Positions 55,123 through 64,000 of a stretch of 64,000 nucleotides of DNA are shown here, in pieces (the stretch's first letter is position 1; each line of letters opens with the position of its first letter). This DNA comes from Acidobacteriota bacterium. Its GTDB lineage: Bacteria > Acidobacteriota > Blastocatellia > Chloracidobacteriales > JADJPF01. The DNA lies in NCBI GenBank assembly GCA_016213785.1, contig JACQZQ010000064.1:1-64000 (forward strand), in the 5' to 3' direction. Made by a program: the position numbers and the translations under genes. The notes beneath the pieces are model-generated. The model did no database searches, was not told where the DNA came from, and saw nothing but the letters and a program-made list of their open reading frames with translations.

Positions 55123-57666
55123 TTAACGTTGAACTTCGTGGGTTGATTTGACTCGTCTTGTGCCTCGTTGGTCATCGACCAAGATTCTATCATCGCCCCC
55201 TAGTAAAGTCAATCTGCGACCTGTTATTGTCCCTTGCAAATCTGATACCACCTTAGCCATATTTCCGGTTAATATGGTGCGTTGATCATAGGCATTATAT
55301 TCGGCCTCATCACCTTCTCCACGTCGTCCAGGTTGTGTTAGTACAACTTTTTCAAAAGCTTCCAAGCGTTTCATCTCATTAACTTCTGTTTCTAGAAAGA
55401 TTTTCACTTGATTAGCTTCTAAAATTTCATTTCCCTGTTTCATTTTTACCGAACCCTTATATTGGGCTAATCTATCTTTATCTGAATAATCCATCACATC
55501 AGATGTAGCGAAAATTGGCACAACCACTTGGTTATTTTTTCCCTCTTTTGGCTCCTTAGTTTCCTTAGTTTCCTTTGGTTCCTTTGGTTCTTTAGACTCT
55601 CTAGATTCAGATAAAGCCTTTTTAGCCTGATATAAAGCGCTAGAAACATTGCCTGTAGCAATCATTTTACGGTTATCTCGAAATAGCTCTAATTTTTCTG
55701 CTCTAACAAAATTATCATCCTGCCAAGCCCTAGCATCACCTGTATAAATAGCCTCACCCCGTTCATTAAAAACATGTAAATCTTTTGATGTAATAAAGAC
55801 TGGAGCTTTCATATTTCTAAAAGGTGTGGCTTGACCAGTGCCTTCAGGGTTGTAGTAAGTTGAGCGTACTTTTCCACGAGCAAAACTTTCTTTTTTCTCT
55901 GTCCACATATCAATTTCATCTGCTTGAGTTCGTGCTTGTTCATCCCAAACCATAACTTTACCATCTCTAAGTTCAATCAGCTTTTTAGTAGCATCATAAT
56001 TAGCTTTATTTGCTAGTGCATTACGGCTACCTTCTGTGTACTTAAAATTGCCTTCTTGAAGTGCCTGTAACATTTCTCCACTAGTTTTATCAAAACTAGC
56101 TTTAGCCTTCTCACTCTGGCTAATGCGTGCTGGTTCAATGCTACCGGCTTTAGCAATGGTTTCTATTTCTAGTTTAACTTTTCCTTGAGCATTTAGTTCA
56201 CGAACAGCATTCCCAGACTCAAAAAAGGTTAAAGTGTTATGTTCAGCCCTCATTATTCGTTTTTCTGCCCCTGGAATTTCTTTTATTGGAGTAATAGTTA
56301 AAACAGTGTCTCCATGTGCTTGTGCTTCGCGTAAAAACTCCCCGCCTGGATAATAAAAAACTTCTGCTTGAGTAGCTTTTAAGTGCTTAGTACTTGGATT
56401 AGGTAAGGTTTCAGTAGGTTCAGGAGCAGCTATAGTAAGGTTAACATTACCTACCGCTTTGATTCTCTCAACTTCACTAGTAGTTGTAGTTGGTTTTGTA
56501 AAAACTGTTAGCTCATCTGCTGTTAAGATACGTTTTGGCCCTTCTGTTGTTAGTGCAGTAACATTTTCTTGTGCTTTAGCAATAGTTAAAAAGCCTAGCT
56601 CATTAAATAAAAAGCTCATATTTTCAGAATTAACTTCTAAAGGAGTGCCTTTTCCTTGATTTTCTAATCGACTTTGCCCGCGAGCCTCTGCTTGAGAGAG
56701 TTTACCCTCAGGGCTAAAAGAAAAATCCATATCTTCAGAAGCTACTTTTAATGTAGAGTCTGTTTTTTTGCTTTCTAGACGGCTATTTCCCCAAGCTTGG
56801 GCTTGAGAGAGTTTCCCAAGCTCATCAAAAGAAAATTCCATATCATTTGCGTCTAACTTAAGTGAGTCTTCTTGTTTGCTTTCTAAATGGCTAGCACCAT
56901 GAGCCTCTACATATTGGATTTTTTTATCTTCTGTTAAATAGGCTATTAAAGTATCTGCACTTAAAAGTCTGTCAGGTTCAGCAATCTTAGCCTTACCCTT
57001 TAAGCGAATAACTTGCTCATCTGCTGTATATTCACCCCAATTTCCTGTTATTTCGACAGGTTTAGTAACATTTTGAGGACTAGTTTTATTTTCACTAGCT
57101 GGTTCAACTTTAATATAAACCGATTCTTTCATTTCCAAACGTTTAGGATCTGATTCTAAAATTACCCCTATGCAACTACCGCTAATCTTATCTCTAGTAA
57201 ACTCAACTTTATCCTGAGTCTCTGCATTACCTGTAGTTTGGTCATAATCAAGGCTTTCAGTCTTTACTTGTAAACCATCTTTTGTATCAATCACTACATT
57301 TTTTTCAAAGCGTAGTATTGCTTTAGACTGGTCATATTTGCAAAGTTCTGAAGTAACTTGTCCTGAAGTTTCGCCTGCTTCATCAAAAAGTTCTAATTTT
57401 ACTTGTTCTAATTCATGGCGAGAGTCGCTAAAGACTGTATCTTTAGCCGCAGTAAGACGATAGCGGGTACGTCCTTCATGGTAGTCATACTTAAAATTAT
57501 TAAACACCGCATTAAGCTTAGCATCATTTAAGTTAGGTTTAATAGTAATAGCTGGTGGCACAGCATTCATTCTTTTAACTAATTGAATACCTAGCATTGT
57601 TGCTACTCCTAAAAAAACTACTAGCGCTACAGTCTTAGCAATTAAAGGCAGTCTAGCTCGTAACAT
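55123..57666 (-). CDS. LptC/LptA-type periplasmic LPS bridge protein, giant fusion
   Basis: 847 residues. A membrane anchor (LIAKTVALVVFLGVATMLGI) is followed by an LptC-like segment (FNNFKYDYHEGRTRYRL, TAAKDTVFSDSRHELEQV) and then repeated OstA/LptA-like beta-jellyroll units (LDYDQTTGNAETQDKVEF, DANDMEFSFDELGKLSQAQA repeated twice, RAEKLELFRDNRKMIATGNV). A PKE/TKE low-complexity spacer lies near residue 700. LptC is normally about 190 and LptA about 180 residues, so this is a fusion with extra jellyroll units. The start at 57666 has GGAG 4 bases ahead; the upstream ATG lacks one. lptB follows. Confidence 0.85.
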   Translation of the reverse strand: MLRARLPLIAKTVALVVFLGVATMLGIQLVKRMNAVPPAITIKPNLNDAKLNAVFNNFKYDYHEGRTRYRLTAAKDTVFSDSRHELEQVKLELFDEAGETSGQVTSELCKYDQSKAILRFEKNVVIDTKDGLQVKTESLDYDQTTGNAETQDKVEFTRDKISGSCIGVILESDPKRLEMKESVYIKVEPASENKTSPQNVTKPVEITGNWGEYTADEQVIRLKGKAKIAEPDRLLSADTLIAYLTEDKKIQYVEAHGASHLESKQEDSLKLDANDMEFSFDELGKLSQAQAWGNSRLESKKTDSTLKVASEDMDFSFSPEGKLSQAEARGQSRLENQGKGTPLEVNSENMSFLFNELGFLTIAKAQENVTALTTEGPKRILTADELTVFTKPTTTTSEVERIKAVGNVNLTIAAPEPTETLPNPSTKHLKATQAEVFYYPGGEFLREAQAHGDTVLTITPIKEIPGAEKRIMRAEHNTLTFFESGNAVRELNAQGKVKLEIETIAKAGSIEPARISQSEKAKASFDKTSGEMLQALQEGNFKYTEGSRNALANKANYDATKKLIELRDGKVMVWDEQARTQADEIDMWTEKKESFARGKVRSTYYNPEGTGQATPFRNMKAPVFITSKDLHVFNERGEAIYTGDARAWQDDNFVRAEKLELFRDNRKMIATGNVSSALYQAKKALSESRESKEPKEPKETKETKEPKEGKNNQVVVPIFATSDVMDYSDKDRLAQYKGSVKMKQGNEILEANQVKIFLETEVNEMKRLEAFEKVVLTQPGRRGEGDEAEYNAYDQRTILTGNMAKVVSDLQGTITGRRLTLLGGDDRILVDDQRGTRRVKSTHEVQR

Positions 57667-57942
57667 ACGACTCCTAATATTAAAAATAATTCTCCAGCCT
57701 AGCTGGCTTACTAACATTTATAGTTAATTGGTTAAATTCTTAAACAGGTAAATAGCCTTTTGGTCAATAATTCTGTCTTATTTTGGCTTACACAAGCTAA
57801 TGCTGGCAAGAAAACTAACCCTTTTAAACTAACATATAGAAATTAACCACCAAATAGTACTTGTTCTAGTTAAGTACTGGTATTAAATTTTGCTCTACAA
57901 TTTAATCTTAATTAAATTTTATACTCTGTAGGAGGGTTGTAA

Positions 57943-58407
57943 ATGCCTTTATTATCAGTAGGAGATAAAGCACCTGACTTTAATACATTTGACCAAAATG
58001 GTAAGCGAGTGTCTTTACAAGATTTTCAAGGAAAAAAAGTTATCCTGTATTTTTACCCAAAAGATAATACTCCTGGTTGTACTAAAGAAGCTTGTGCTTT
58101 TCGAGATAAAATTTCCCTTTTTCAAGCTTCTAATATAGTTGTATTAGGTGTTAGTGTTGATAGTATAAAATCTCATAAATCTTTTGTTGATAAATATCAA
58201 CTCCCCTTTACACTTCTATCAGACACAGATAAGGATATTGTTGAAGCTTATAAAGTTTGGGGAGAAAAAACGCTCTATGGAAAAAAATATTTTGGTATAA
58301 GCCGAGTAACCTATCTAATTGACGAATCAGGTAATATTGAAGCAGTATTTCCTAAAGTAAAACCCGAAACACACCCAGAGGAAATTTTAAGTTTTTTGGA
58401 AAAATAA
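57943..58407 (+). CDS. bcp: peroxiredoxin, Bcp type
   Basis: 154 residues. The peroxidatic cysteine is C46 and the resolving one C51 in TPGCTKEACAFRD, the spacing of the Bcp/PrxQ group. It reduces hydroperoxides using thioredoxin. RBS GGAGGG sits before the ATG. Divergent from the lpt operon. Confidence 0.95.
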   Translation: MPLLSVGDKAPDFNTFDQNGKRVSLQDFQGKKVILYFYPKDNTPGCTKEACAFRDKISLFQASNIVVLGVSVDSIKSHKSFVDKYQLPFTLLSDTDKDIVEAYKVWGEKTLYGKKYFGISRVTYLIDESGNIEAVFPKVKPETHPEEILSFLEK

Positions 58408-58526
58408 ACCCTTAAACTAAGGAAAAATTCTTAAGCTCTAATTAAATAGAAAATATACAAAAGCCTTAATAATTAAAAGCTGTTAAAATTTTTAGTTTTT
58501 TTAGAGTAAACCTCCCTTAAATATGT

Positions 58527-58552
58527 GCTAAGTCTTGCTTGCAAGCCTTAGC
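58527..58552. terminator. imperfect hairpin after bcp
   Basis: GCTAAG-TC-TTGC-TT-GCAA-GC-CTTAGC forms a stem with a small internal loop 120 bases after the bcp stop; a likely transcription end. Confidence 0.5.
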
Positions 58553-58633
58553 ATTTCTAATTAAACTCAGCAAATTACCTTTCTAACTTACTCACCTAAA
58601 ATATCTTAATTTAATAGGAGCCACTAAAGGATT

Positions 58634-60151
58634 ATGCTAGAAACCATACAAGATCAAGTAATTGCCCCAGAAACTTACGATATGATATTTCCTCAATTAG
58701 AAACACGATTAAGCGAACTACAACGCGAAGCCCGAAATGCTAATATTCCAATAGTTGTTGTTTTTGAAGGTTGGGATTCAGCAGGTAAAGGAACTCATAT
58801 AAATAAACTTATGCAACCCCTTGATCCTAGAGGTTTTAAGGTTTGGTCTATTAATCTTGCTACTCAAGAAGAGCTTTACCATCCTTTTTTATGGAGGTTT
58901 TGGACAAAATTACCTGCTCGTGGCTCAATTGCTATATTTGATCATTCTTGGTATGGACGGGTTTTAATGGATAGAGTAGAAAAACTTGTTCCTAAAAAAG
59001 CCTGGAAAGACGCTTATAATGAAATACTTAATTTTGAAAGACAATTAACTGATGATGCAACAGTGCTTGTAAAATTTTGGCTACATATTGATAAAAATGA
59101 ACAATATAAACGTTTTAAGAAAATTGAAAAAAACCCTGCTGAGTCTTGGAAAATTACTAAACAAGATTGGAGACAACATAAGCTTTATGATGAGTATTTA
59201 GAAGCAGTTGAGGAAATGTTAGAGCGTACTAGTACGGCAGATGCTCATTGGACTATTGTTAAGACCCATGAAAAACGCTATGCAAGAATTAAAATTTTCC
59301 AAACCCTAATCTCTGCAATAGAGCAAGCTTTAATTTCTAAAGAACATAAAAAATCCTTTGAAGAAAATGCTAAAAACCTTACAAAAGAAACCTCCTCCTC
59401 ATATTTACCAGAAGTTGTAATAGAGGATTCTGTTTTAAAAACAATAGATCTTACTAAAAGCATACCTAGGGAAGAATATCAGATTAAATTAAAAGACCTA
59501 CAAGAAAAAGTCCGTGCGCTAGAACATGAGATACATATGTATCGAATACCAGTGATAATTACTTACGAGGGTTGGGATGCAGCAGGAAAAGGCGGTAATA
59601 TTAAGCGTTTAACAGAAAATCTTGACCCTAGAGGTTATGAAGTAATTCCTATTGCTGCTCCAACAAGTGAAGAAAAAGTACATCATTATTTATGGAGATT
59701 TTGGAAGCATATTCCTAAAGCTGGGCATATCACAATTTTTGATAGAACCTGGTATGGGCGTGTTTTAGTAGAACGTGTGGAGGGTTTTTGTAAAACCCAC
59801 GAATGGCAACGTGCTTACCGAGAAATTAATGAGTTTGAAAAACATTTAACTTCTTATGGAACCGTAGTTGTAAAATTTTGGCTACATATTGATCCTAGTG
59901 AGCAGCTAAAACGCTTTCAAGAACGCCAACAAACCCCATCTAAGCTTTGGAAAATTACCGATGAAGATTGGCGCAATCGAGAAAAATGGTCAGACTATGA
60001 CCGAGCAATATGTGAAATGATTCAACGAACTAGCACTAGCTATGCTCCTTGGACAATTATTGAGTCTGTAGATAAATACTATGCACGTATTAAGGTTTTG
60101 CAAACAGTAGTAGATGCTATTGAAGCAGCATTAAAAAAATGTCGTAAATAA
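58634..60151 (+). CDS. ppk2: two-domain polyphosphate kinase 2 (polyphosphate:AMP phosphotransferase type)
   Basis: 505 residues made of two PPK2 domains. Domain 1 has FEGWDSAGKGTHINKL, DHSWYGRVLMDRVE and KFWLHIDKNEQYKRF; domain 2 has YEGWDAAGKGGNIKRL, DRTWYGRVLVERVE and KFWLHIDPSEQLKRF. Both carry Walker A and the lid arginines, which suggests that both are active. The two-domain class (class II) phosphorylates AMP to ADP from polyphosphate. An RBS AGGAG precedes the ATG at a distance. Confidence 0.93.
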   Translation: MLETIQDQVIAPETYDMIFPQLETRLSELQREARNANIPIVVVFEGWDSAGKGTHINKLMQPLDPRGFKVWSINLATQEELYHPFLWRFWTKLPARGSIAIFDHSWYGRVLMDRVEKLVPKKAWKDAYNEILNFERQLTDDATVLVKFWLHIDKNEQYKRFKKIEKNPAESWKITKQDWRQHKLYDEYLEAVEEMLERTSTADAHWTIVKTHEKRYARIKIFQTLISAIEQALISKEHKKSFEENAKNLTKETSSSYLPEVVIEDSVLKTIDLTKSIPREEYQIKLKDLQEKVRALEHEIHMYRIPVIITYEGWDAAGKGGNIKRLTENLDPRGYEVIPIAAPTSEEKVHHYLWRFWKHIPKAGHITIFDRTWYGRVLVERVEGFCKTHEWQRAYREINEFEKHLTSYGTVVVKFWLHIDPSEQLKRFQERQQTPSKLWKITDEDWRNREKWSDYDRAICEMIQRTSTSYAPWTIIESVDKYYARIKVLQTVVDAIEAALKKCRK

Positions 60152-60187
60152 AAACTAAGCAAATTTATTACTTGATTATATGATGCT

Positions 60188-60255
60188 TGGGTCTTATTGG
60201 GTTAGCGCGAATTGACCATAATCTGAAGTTTTGATAAGTTCAACTTTCAGACCCA
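60188..60255 (+). promoter_or_regulatory. nested inverted repeats in the leader of the thiolase gene
   Basis: TGGGTCT (60188) pairs with AGACCCA (60249); inside it CTGAAGTT (60223) pairs with AACTTTCAG (60242). The fold ends 20 bases before the thiolase ATG and just before the GGAG site, so it may be a structured leader. No known riboswitch pattern was recognised. Confidence 0.4.
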
Positions 60256-60274
60256 TTTATATAGGAGAAAACTT

Positions 60275-61456
60275 ATGTCATTAAAAGAAATTTTGTTAGT
60301 TGGTGGAGCAAGAACACCAATGGGAGAATATAACGGAGTATTAAAAGACTTTACTGCTAATGAACTTGGCGCTCTAGCTGCTCGTGCAGCACTAGAGAGA
60401 ACAGGTGTTAGTGCAGATCGTATTGATCATACGGTTTTTGGTAATGCCTTACAAACTTCAGCAGACGCAATTTATGGTGCTCGCCATGTGGCTCTTAAAG
60501 CTGGCGTTCCTATGGATCGGCCTGCTTTAACCGTCAATAGACTTTGTGGATCAGGTATCCAATCTCTAATTAATGCAGCACAACTTATACAGTTAGATGA
60601 AGCAGGAGTTGTTTTAGCTGGTGGTATGGAATCAATGTCTCAGTCTCCTTATGTACTAAGAGGTGCACGTACAGGCTACCGCTTAGGACATGCCCAACTA
60701 GAAGATTTACTAATGGCATCACTAGTAGACTCTTATTGTGGTCTTTATATGGCTCAAACTGCTGAAAAACTTGCTCGTCAAAACGATATTTCACGAGAAC
60801 AACAAGATGAATTTGCTTTAGTTAGCCAACAACGCGCTGCGGCTTCAGTAGGAAAACTTAAAGAAGAAATGGTGTCAGTTGAAATTAAAACTAAAAAGGG
60901 CGTAGAGCTTTTTTCCAGTGATGATCATATGAAACCAGATTCAACTCTAGAAGCTTTATCTAAGTTAAAGCCTGCGTTTGGTAAAGATGGTATGGTAACA
61001 GGCGGTAATGCTTCGGGTATTGTTGATGGCGCAGCAGCTATTGTTATGACCAACTCAACATTAGCTCAAGAATTAGAACTTAAGCCTATGGGTAGAGTAG
61101 TTTCCTGGGCAGTTTGTGGTGTTGATCCTTCAATTATGGGAATTGGCCCTGTTCCAGCCTGTCAAGCGGCTCTTAAAAAGGCTGGCCTTAAATTAGAAGA
61201 CATAGATCTAGTAGAAATTAATGAAGCCTTTGCGGCTCAATATCTTTCTGTAGAAAAAGTTTTAGGTCTAGATAGAGAACGTACAAATGTTAATGGTGGA
61301 GCTATTGCGTTAGGCCATCCACTAGGTGCTTCAGGCACAAGGCTAGTTTTAACACTACTTTATGAACTGCGCCGTCGTAATGCTAAATATGGTATGGCAT
61401 CAGCTTGTATTGGCGGTGGTCAAGGTATTGCAATGATTATTGAATCAATTAAATAA
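60275..61456 (+). CDS. acetyl-CoA acetyltransferase (thiolase)
   Basis: 393 residues. Catalytic residues are C91 (NRLCGSGIQS), H348 (ALGHPLGASG) and C378 (SACIGGGQG). The pattern NGGAIALGHPLGASG is that of biosynthetic/degradative thiolase II. It condenses two acetyl-CoA or cleaves acetoacetyl-CoA. The next genes encode 3-hydroxyacyl-CoA dehydrogenase and an enoyl-CoA hydratase, so the set serves beta-oxidation or short-chain hydroxyacyl-CoA synthesis. Confidence 0.94.
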   Translation: MSLKEILLVGGARTPMGEYNGVLKDFTANELGALAARAALERTGVSADRIDHTVFGNALQTSADAIYGARHVALKAGVPMDRPALTVNRLCGSGIQSLINAAQLIQLDEAGVVLAGGMESMSQSPYVLRGARTGYRLGHAQLEDLLMASLVDSYCGLYMAQTAEKLARQNDISREQQDEFALVSQQRAAASVGKLKEEMVSVEIKTKKGVELFSSDDHMKPDSTLEALSKLKPAFGKDGMVTGGNASGIVDGAAAIVMTNSTLAQELELKPMGRVVSWAVCGVDPSIMGIGPVPACQAALKKAGLKLEDIDLVEINEAFAAQYLSVEKVLGLDRERTNVNGGAIALGHPLGASGTRLVLTLLYELRRRNAKYGMASACIGGGQGIAMIIESIK

Positions 61457-61494
61457 TACAAAGGCAAATAAATTTTAGGAGGAAAATTATTTTC

Positions 61495-62385
61495 ATGGAG
61501 ATTAAAAAAGTTGGTGTTATTGGGTGTGGTTTGATGGGAGCAGGTATTGCTCAAGTGTCTGCTGTTGCAGGTTATCAAGTTGTAGCTTGTGAAGTAGAAC
61601 AAAGATTTCTTGATAAAGGAATGGCAAATATTACAGGGTCTTTAGCTAAATTAGTAGAAAAAGGTAAGCTTTCTGATGAAGATAGAACTGCTACTCTAAG
61701 TCGATTAAAAGGCTCTACAGACTTAAATGATTTAGCTGATTGTAACTTAATAATTGAAGCTATTATAGAAAATAAAAAAATTAAGCAAGAAACTTATATA
61801 AAACTAGATCAAATGTGTCCACCTGATACTATCTTAGCATCTAATACTTCATCACTCTCTATTACTGAATTAATGGCTGCTCTTAGTCCTTCCCGCCAAC
61901 AAAGATTTTTTGGACTGCATTTCTTTAACCCAGTTCCTTTAATGAAATTATTAGAAGCAGTTCGTACAATTCTTAGCGATGAAGGTGCTTATGCATCAGT
62001 TTGTGAGTTTGGCAAAAAAATAGGTAAAGCCGTAGTCCAAACTAGAGATAGTAGCGGTTTTATTGTTAATAGGCTTTTAGTTCCATATCTTCTAGATGCT
62101 ATTCGTGGTTTTGAAGAAGGAATAGGTTCAATTGAGGATATAGATAAAGGCATGATGCTAGGTTGTGGCTATCCAATGGGGCCTTTTACATTATTAGACT
62201 TTGTTGGACTAGACACTACTTATTATATTTCAGAAATTATGTTTGAAGAATTCCGCGAAAAACGCTTTGCATCACCTGCACTACTAAAACGAATGGTTTT
62301 AGCTGGAATGCTTGGACGTAAATCAGGTAGAGGATTTTATGATTATTCTGATCCAAAAAATCCTAAACCAATGAAACTAAACTAG
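61495..62385 (+). CDS. 3-hydroxybutyryl-CoA dehydrogenase
   Basis: 296 residues. The N-terminal Rossmann fold has VGVIGCGLMGAGIAQVSA, then the catalytic block ASNTSSLSITELMA and the histidine of GLHFFNPVPLMKLLE, and the C-terminal domain GFIVNRLLVPYLLDAIRGFEEG, DKGMMLGCGYPMGP. It oxidises 3-hydroxyacyl-CoA with NAD. The GGAGG site is 8 bases ahead of ATG 61495, and the thiolase stop is 38 bases upstream. Confidence 0.95.
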   Translation: MEIKKVGVIGCGLMGAGIAQVSAVAGYQVVACEVEQRFLDKGMANITGSLAKLVEKGKLSDEDRTATLSRLKGSTDLNDLADCNLIIEAIIENKKIKQETYIKLDQMCPPDTILASNTSSLSITELMAALSPSRQQRFFGLHFFNPVPLMKLLEAVRTILSDEGAYASVCEFGKKIGKAVVQTRDSSGFIVNRLLVPYLLDAIRGFEEGIGSIEDIDKGMMLGCGYPMGPFTLLDFVGLDTTYYISEIMFEEFREKRFASPALLKRMVLAGMLGRKSGRGFYDYSDPKNPKPMKLN

Positions 62386-62409
62386 TAAATTTGATTTTTT
62401 GGTTAAATA

Positions 62410-62439
62410 AAAGTAGCCTAAGGACTCTTGGGCTACTTT
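62410..62439 (+). terminator. terminator after the dehydrogenase gene
   Basis: AAAGTAGCCTAAG pairs with CTTGGGCTACTTT around GACT with one G-T pair. It separates the dehydrogenase from the hydratase gene and may cause partial termination. Confidence 0.75.
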
Positions 62440-62470
62440 CAGTTATCTAGCAACTTTACCATATGACACT

Positions 62471-63235
62471 ATGACAGATGTTAATCTTTTGGCCGAAAAG
62501 CTTGAAAATATTCAAGTTCAAACTAATTCATCCATTGCATTAGTTATTATTGAGCGTGAGAAAAATCTTAATACACTTAATAGTCAAACTATTAGTGAAT
62601 TAACTAGGATTTTTAGATTAATAAAAGAAAATAGTGAAATTAAAGTAGCAATATTAGCAAGTAGTGGTGAAAAAGCTTTTATTAGTGGGACAGAAACACA
62701 AGAACTAACTAATCTAACACCACAAGAGGCTAAGATTTATGCTGAAAAAGGCCAAAAACTAGCTCTAGAAATAGAAAATTTAGGAAAACCTGTTATTGCT
62801 GCAATTAATGGGCTTACTTTTGATGTAGGTTTAGAAATTGCCCTTGCTTGTAGCTTAAGAATTGCTACTAGTGATTCTCAGTTTGGCTTCCCTGCTATTG
62901 AAAAAGGCTTGCTTCCTTTTCTTGGCGGGAGCCGTAGACTTGCACGTTTAATAGGTGTAGGGCGTGCCTTAGAATTACTCTTATCAGCAAGAATACTTGA
63001 TGCACAAGAAGCTTATAAAATGGGGCTTATCAGTCAAGTAACTCGCCAAACAGAGTTATTTAGTCAAGTAAAAACTCTAGCACAAAAGATTTCAAATAAT
63101 TCTCCCTTAGCGATAAAATATTTGTTAGAGTCTTTCTTTAACGGACTAGAAATGCCTTTAGAGGATGCCCTACTTTTAGAATCTACTTTATTTGGGCTTT
63201 CTACTAAATCTTTTAATAATAAATCTATAAATTAA
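62471..63235 (+). CDS. enoyl-CoA hydratase/isomerase family protein
   Basis: 254 residues of the crotonase fold: LVIIEREKNLNTLNSQTIS, EKAFISGTETQELTNLTPQE, KPVIAAINGLTFDVGLEIALACSLRIAT, FGFPAIEKGLLPFLGGSRRLARLIG and GRALELLLSARILDAQEAYKMGLI. The usual GG..E of the active site appears as D-V-G-L-E, and GLLPFLGG holds the position of the second glutamate as L-L-P; hydratase activity is thus uncertain. It completes the thiolase/dehydrogenase set. Confidence 0.82.
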   Translation: MTDVNLLAEKLENIQVQTNSSIALVIIEREKNLNTLNSQTISELTRIFRLIKENSEIKVAILASSGEKAFISGTETQELTNLTPQEAKIYAEKGQKLALEIENLGKPVIAAINGLTFDVGLEIALACSLRIATSDSQFGFPAIEKGLLPFLGGSRRLARLIGVGRALELLLSARILDAQEAYKMGLISQVTRQTELFSQVKTLAQKISNNSPLAIKYLLESFFNGLEMPLEDALLLESTLFGLSTKSFNNKSIN

Positions 63236-63382
63236 AACCTTACTCGGTTATATAAAATTTATTTTACGACTTATTAATTAAAAAGAAACATTTTCAATAT
63301 TTTTAGAATTTAGAATGCTTATTTTTGATTAAGGATACTTAATAGCCCAAGATATACTCTTAGGTATAAACTATAGTAATTT

Positions 63383-64000
63383 ATGAAAATATTAGTAATT
63401 GGATCTGGTGGACGTGAACATGCTTTAGTTTGGAAGCTTGCTGAGAGTCAACAAATTGAAAAAATTTATGCAACTCCAGGCAATAGCGGTATTGCCCAGT
63501 ATGCAACTTGTGTAGCAAGTGAAAACAATAGCCCTGTAGCACTTGCTGAACTTGCTGTACGTCTAGAAATTGATTTAACCATAGTTGGGCCTGAAGCCCC
63601 TTTAGTAACAGGGATAGTGGATGTATTTAACCGTAGGCATCTGCCCATAGTAGGGCCAACAAGAGCAGCAGCACAGCTTGAAGGTAGCAAAATTTTTGCT
63701 AAAGATTTTATGTCTCGTCATCATCTACCTACAGCTGCTTTTACAATCTGCGAAACCCCTGAGTCTGCATTTGACATTATTTCCTCGAAAATCTATGGCT
63801 ATCCTGTTGTTCTAAAAGCTGATGGTCTGGCTGCTGGTAAAGGTGTAGTAGTAGCACAGGATGAAGCCCAAGCTAATCAAGCAATCCAAGATATGATGGT
63901 AGAAAAAACACTAGGTGAAGCAGGCACCCGTATAGTTATTGAGGAATACTTGGAGGGACGCGAGGCATCGCTTTTAGTTTTTAGCGATGGTAAACAAGTA
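63383..64000 (+). CDS. purD: phosphoribosylamine-glycine ligase, N-terminal part
   Basis: ATG 63383 opens a frame that runs off the right edge. It begins MKILVIGSGGREHALVWKLA, then YATPGNSGIAQYATCV, IDLTIVGPEAPLVTGIVD, FAKDFMSRHHLPTAAF, VVLKADGLAAGKGVVVAQ and VIEEYLEGREASLLVFSDG, all PurD. It catalyses the second step of purine synthesis. About 205 of the expected 420 residues are visible. Confidence 0.95.
   Translation, partial: MKILVIGSGGREHALVWKLAESQQIEKIYATPGNSGIAQYATCVASENNSPVALAELAVRLEIDLTIVGPEAPLVTGIVDVFNRRHLPIVGPTRAAAQLEGSKIFAKDFMSRHHLPTAAFTICETPESAFDIISSKIYGYPVVLKADGLAAGKGVVVAQDEAQANQAIQDMMVEKTLGEAGTRIVIEEYLEGREASLLVFSDGKQV

Overview
The window is AT-rich, densely coded bacterial chromosome, most likely from a low-GC member of the Acidobacteriota. 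Three things point there: a VWFA protein of the acidobacterial type (13374-15200), a paired DUF1549/DUF1553 + DUF1501 secretion cassette (25692-29078), and a large carboxypeptidase-regulatory TonB-receptor-like protein (35711-38635). The envelope and nitrogen-sigma cluster lptA/C-lptB-rpoN-hpf-hprK-rapZ shows a diderm with an outer membrane. The lineage is inferred; there is no rRNA in the window.

Region 1 (1-13 kb) is the accessory part. Four GC-rich sites of 81-85 bp (162, 842, 1490, 2325) have the architecture of integron attC recombination sites. They separate small promoter-poor genes that all lie on the minus strand and end within about 30 bases of a site, so this is a gene-cassette array. 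A full-length IntI-type integrase with the diagnostic integron insert lies 9 kb away (11839-12798), also on the minus strand. Between array and integrase are layers of mobile DNA: a decayed group II intron with a broken RT-HNH protein, two fragments of an IS481-like transposase, and a complete IS1-family element with terminal repeats and a target duplication. An ABC exporter and a secreted gluzincin peptidase follow.

Region 2 (13-30 kb) holds the VWFA protein, an unrecognised two-fold-repeat protein coupled to an AbiEii-like nucleotidyltransferase, a MATE exporter, a 1504-residue one-polypeptide phosphorelay sensor, bioB-bioF with a candidate BioR operator, and the DUF1549/DUF1501 pair.

At 30.1-30.6 kb, directly after a DUF7873-like gene, is the most unusual feature. 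Two tandem modules each carry a tRNA T-arm and 3' acceptor strand, then exactly 21 nt, then a complementary 5' acceptor strand and a D-arm. This is the order expected of circularly permuted tRNA genes, and the stretch ends at a strong terminator.

Region 3 (30.6-64 kb) is mostly core chromosome. It contains an HD-GYP phosphodiesterase, an ABC-2 exporter, the TonB-receptor-like protein with a DUF5666 partner, prfA, a DUF1385 protein, rpmE, lepB, a receiver-kinase, an M64 peptidase and a DUF2064 protein. Two neighbouring exported cysteine-rich proteins follow, then the rapZ-hprK/hpf/rpoN/lptB/lptCA cluster, a Bcp peroxiredoxin, a two-domain PPK2, a thiolase/3-hydroxyacyl-CoA dehydrogenase/enoyl-CoA hydratase set, and the start of purD, which runs off the right edge.
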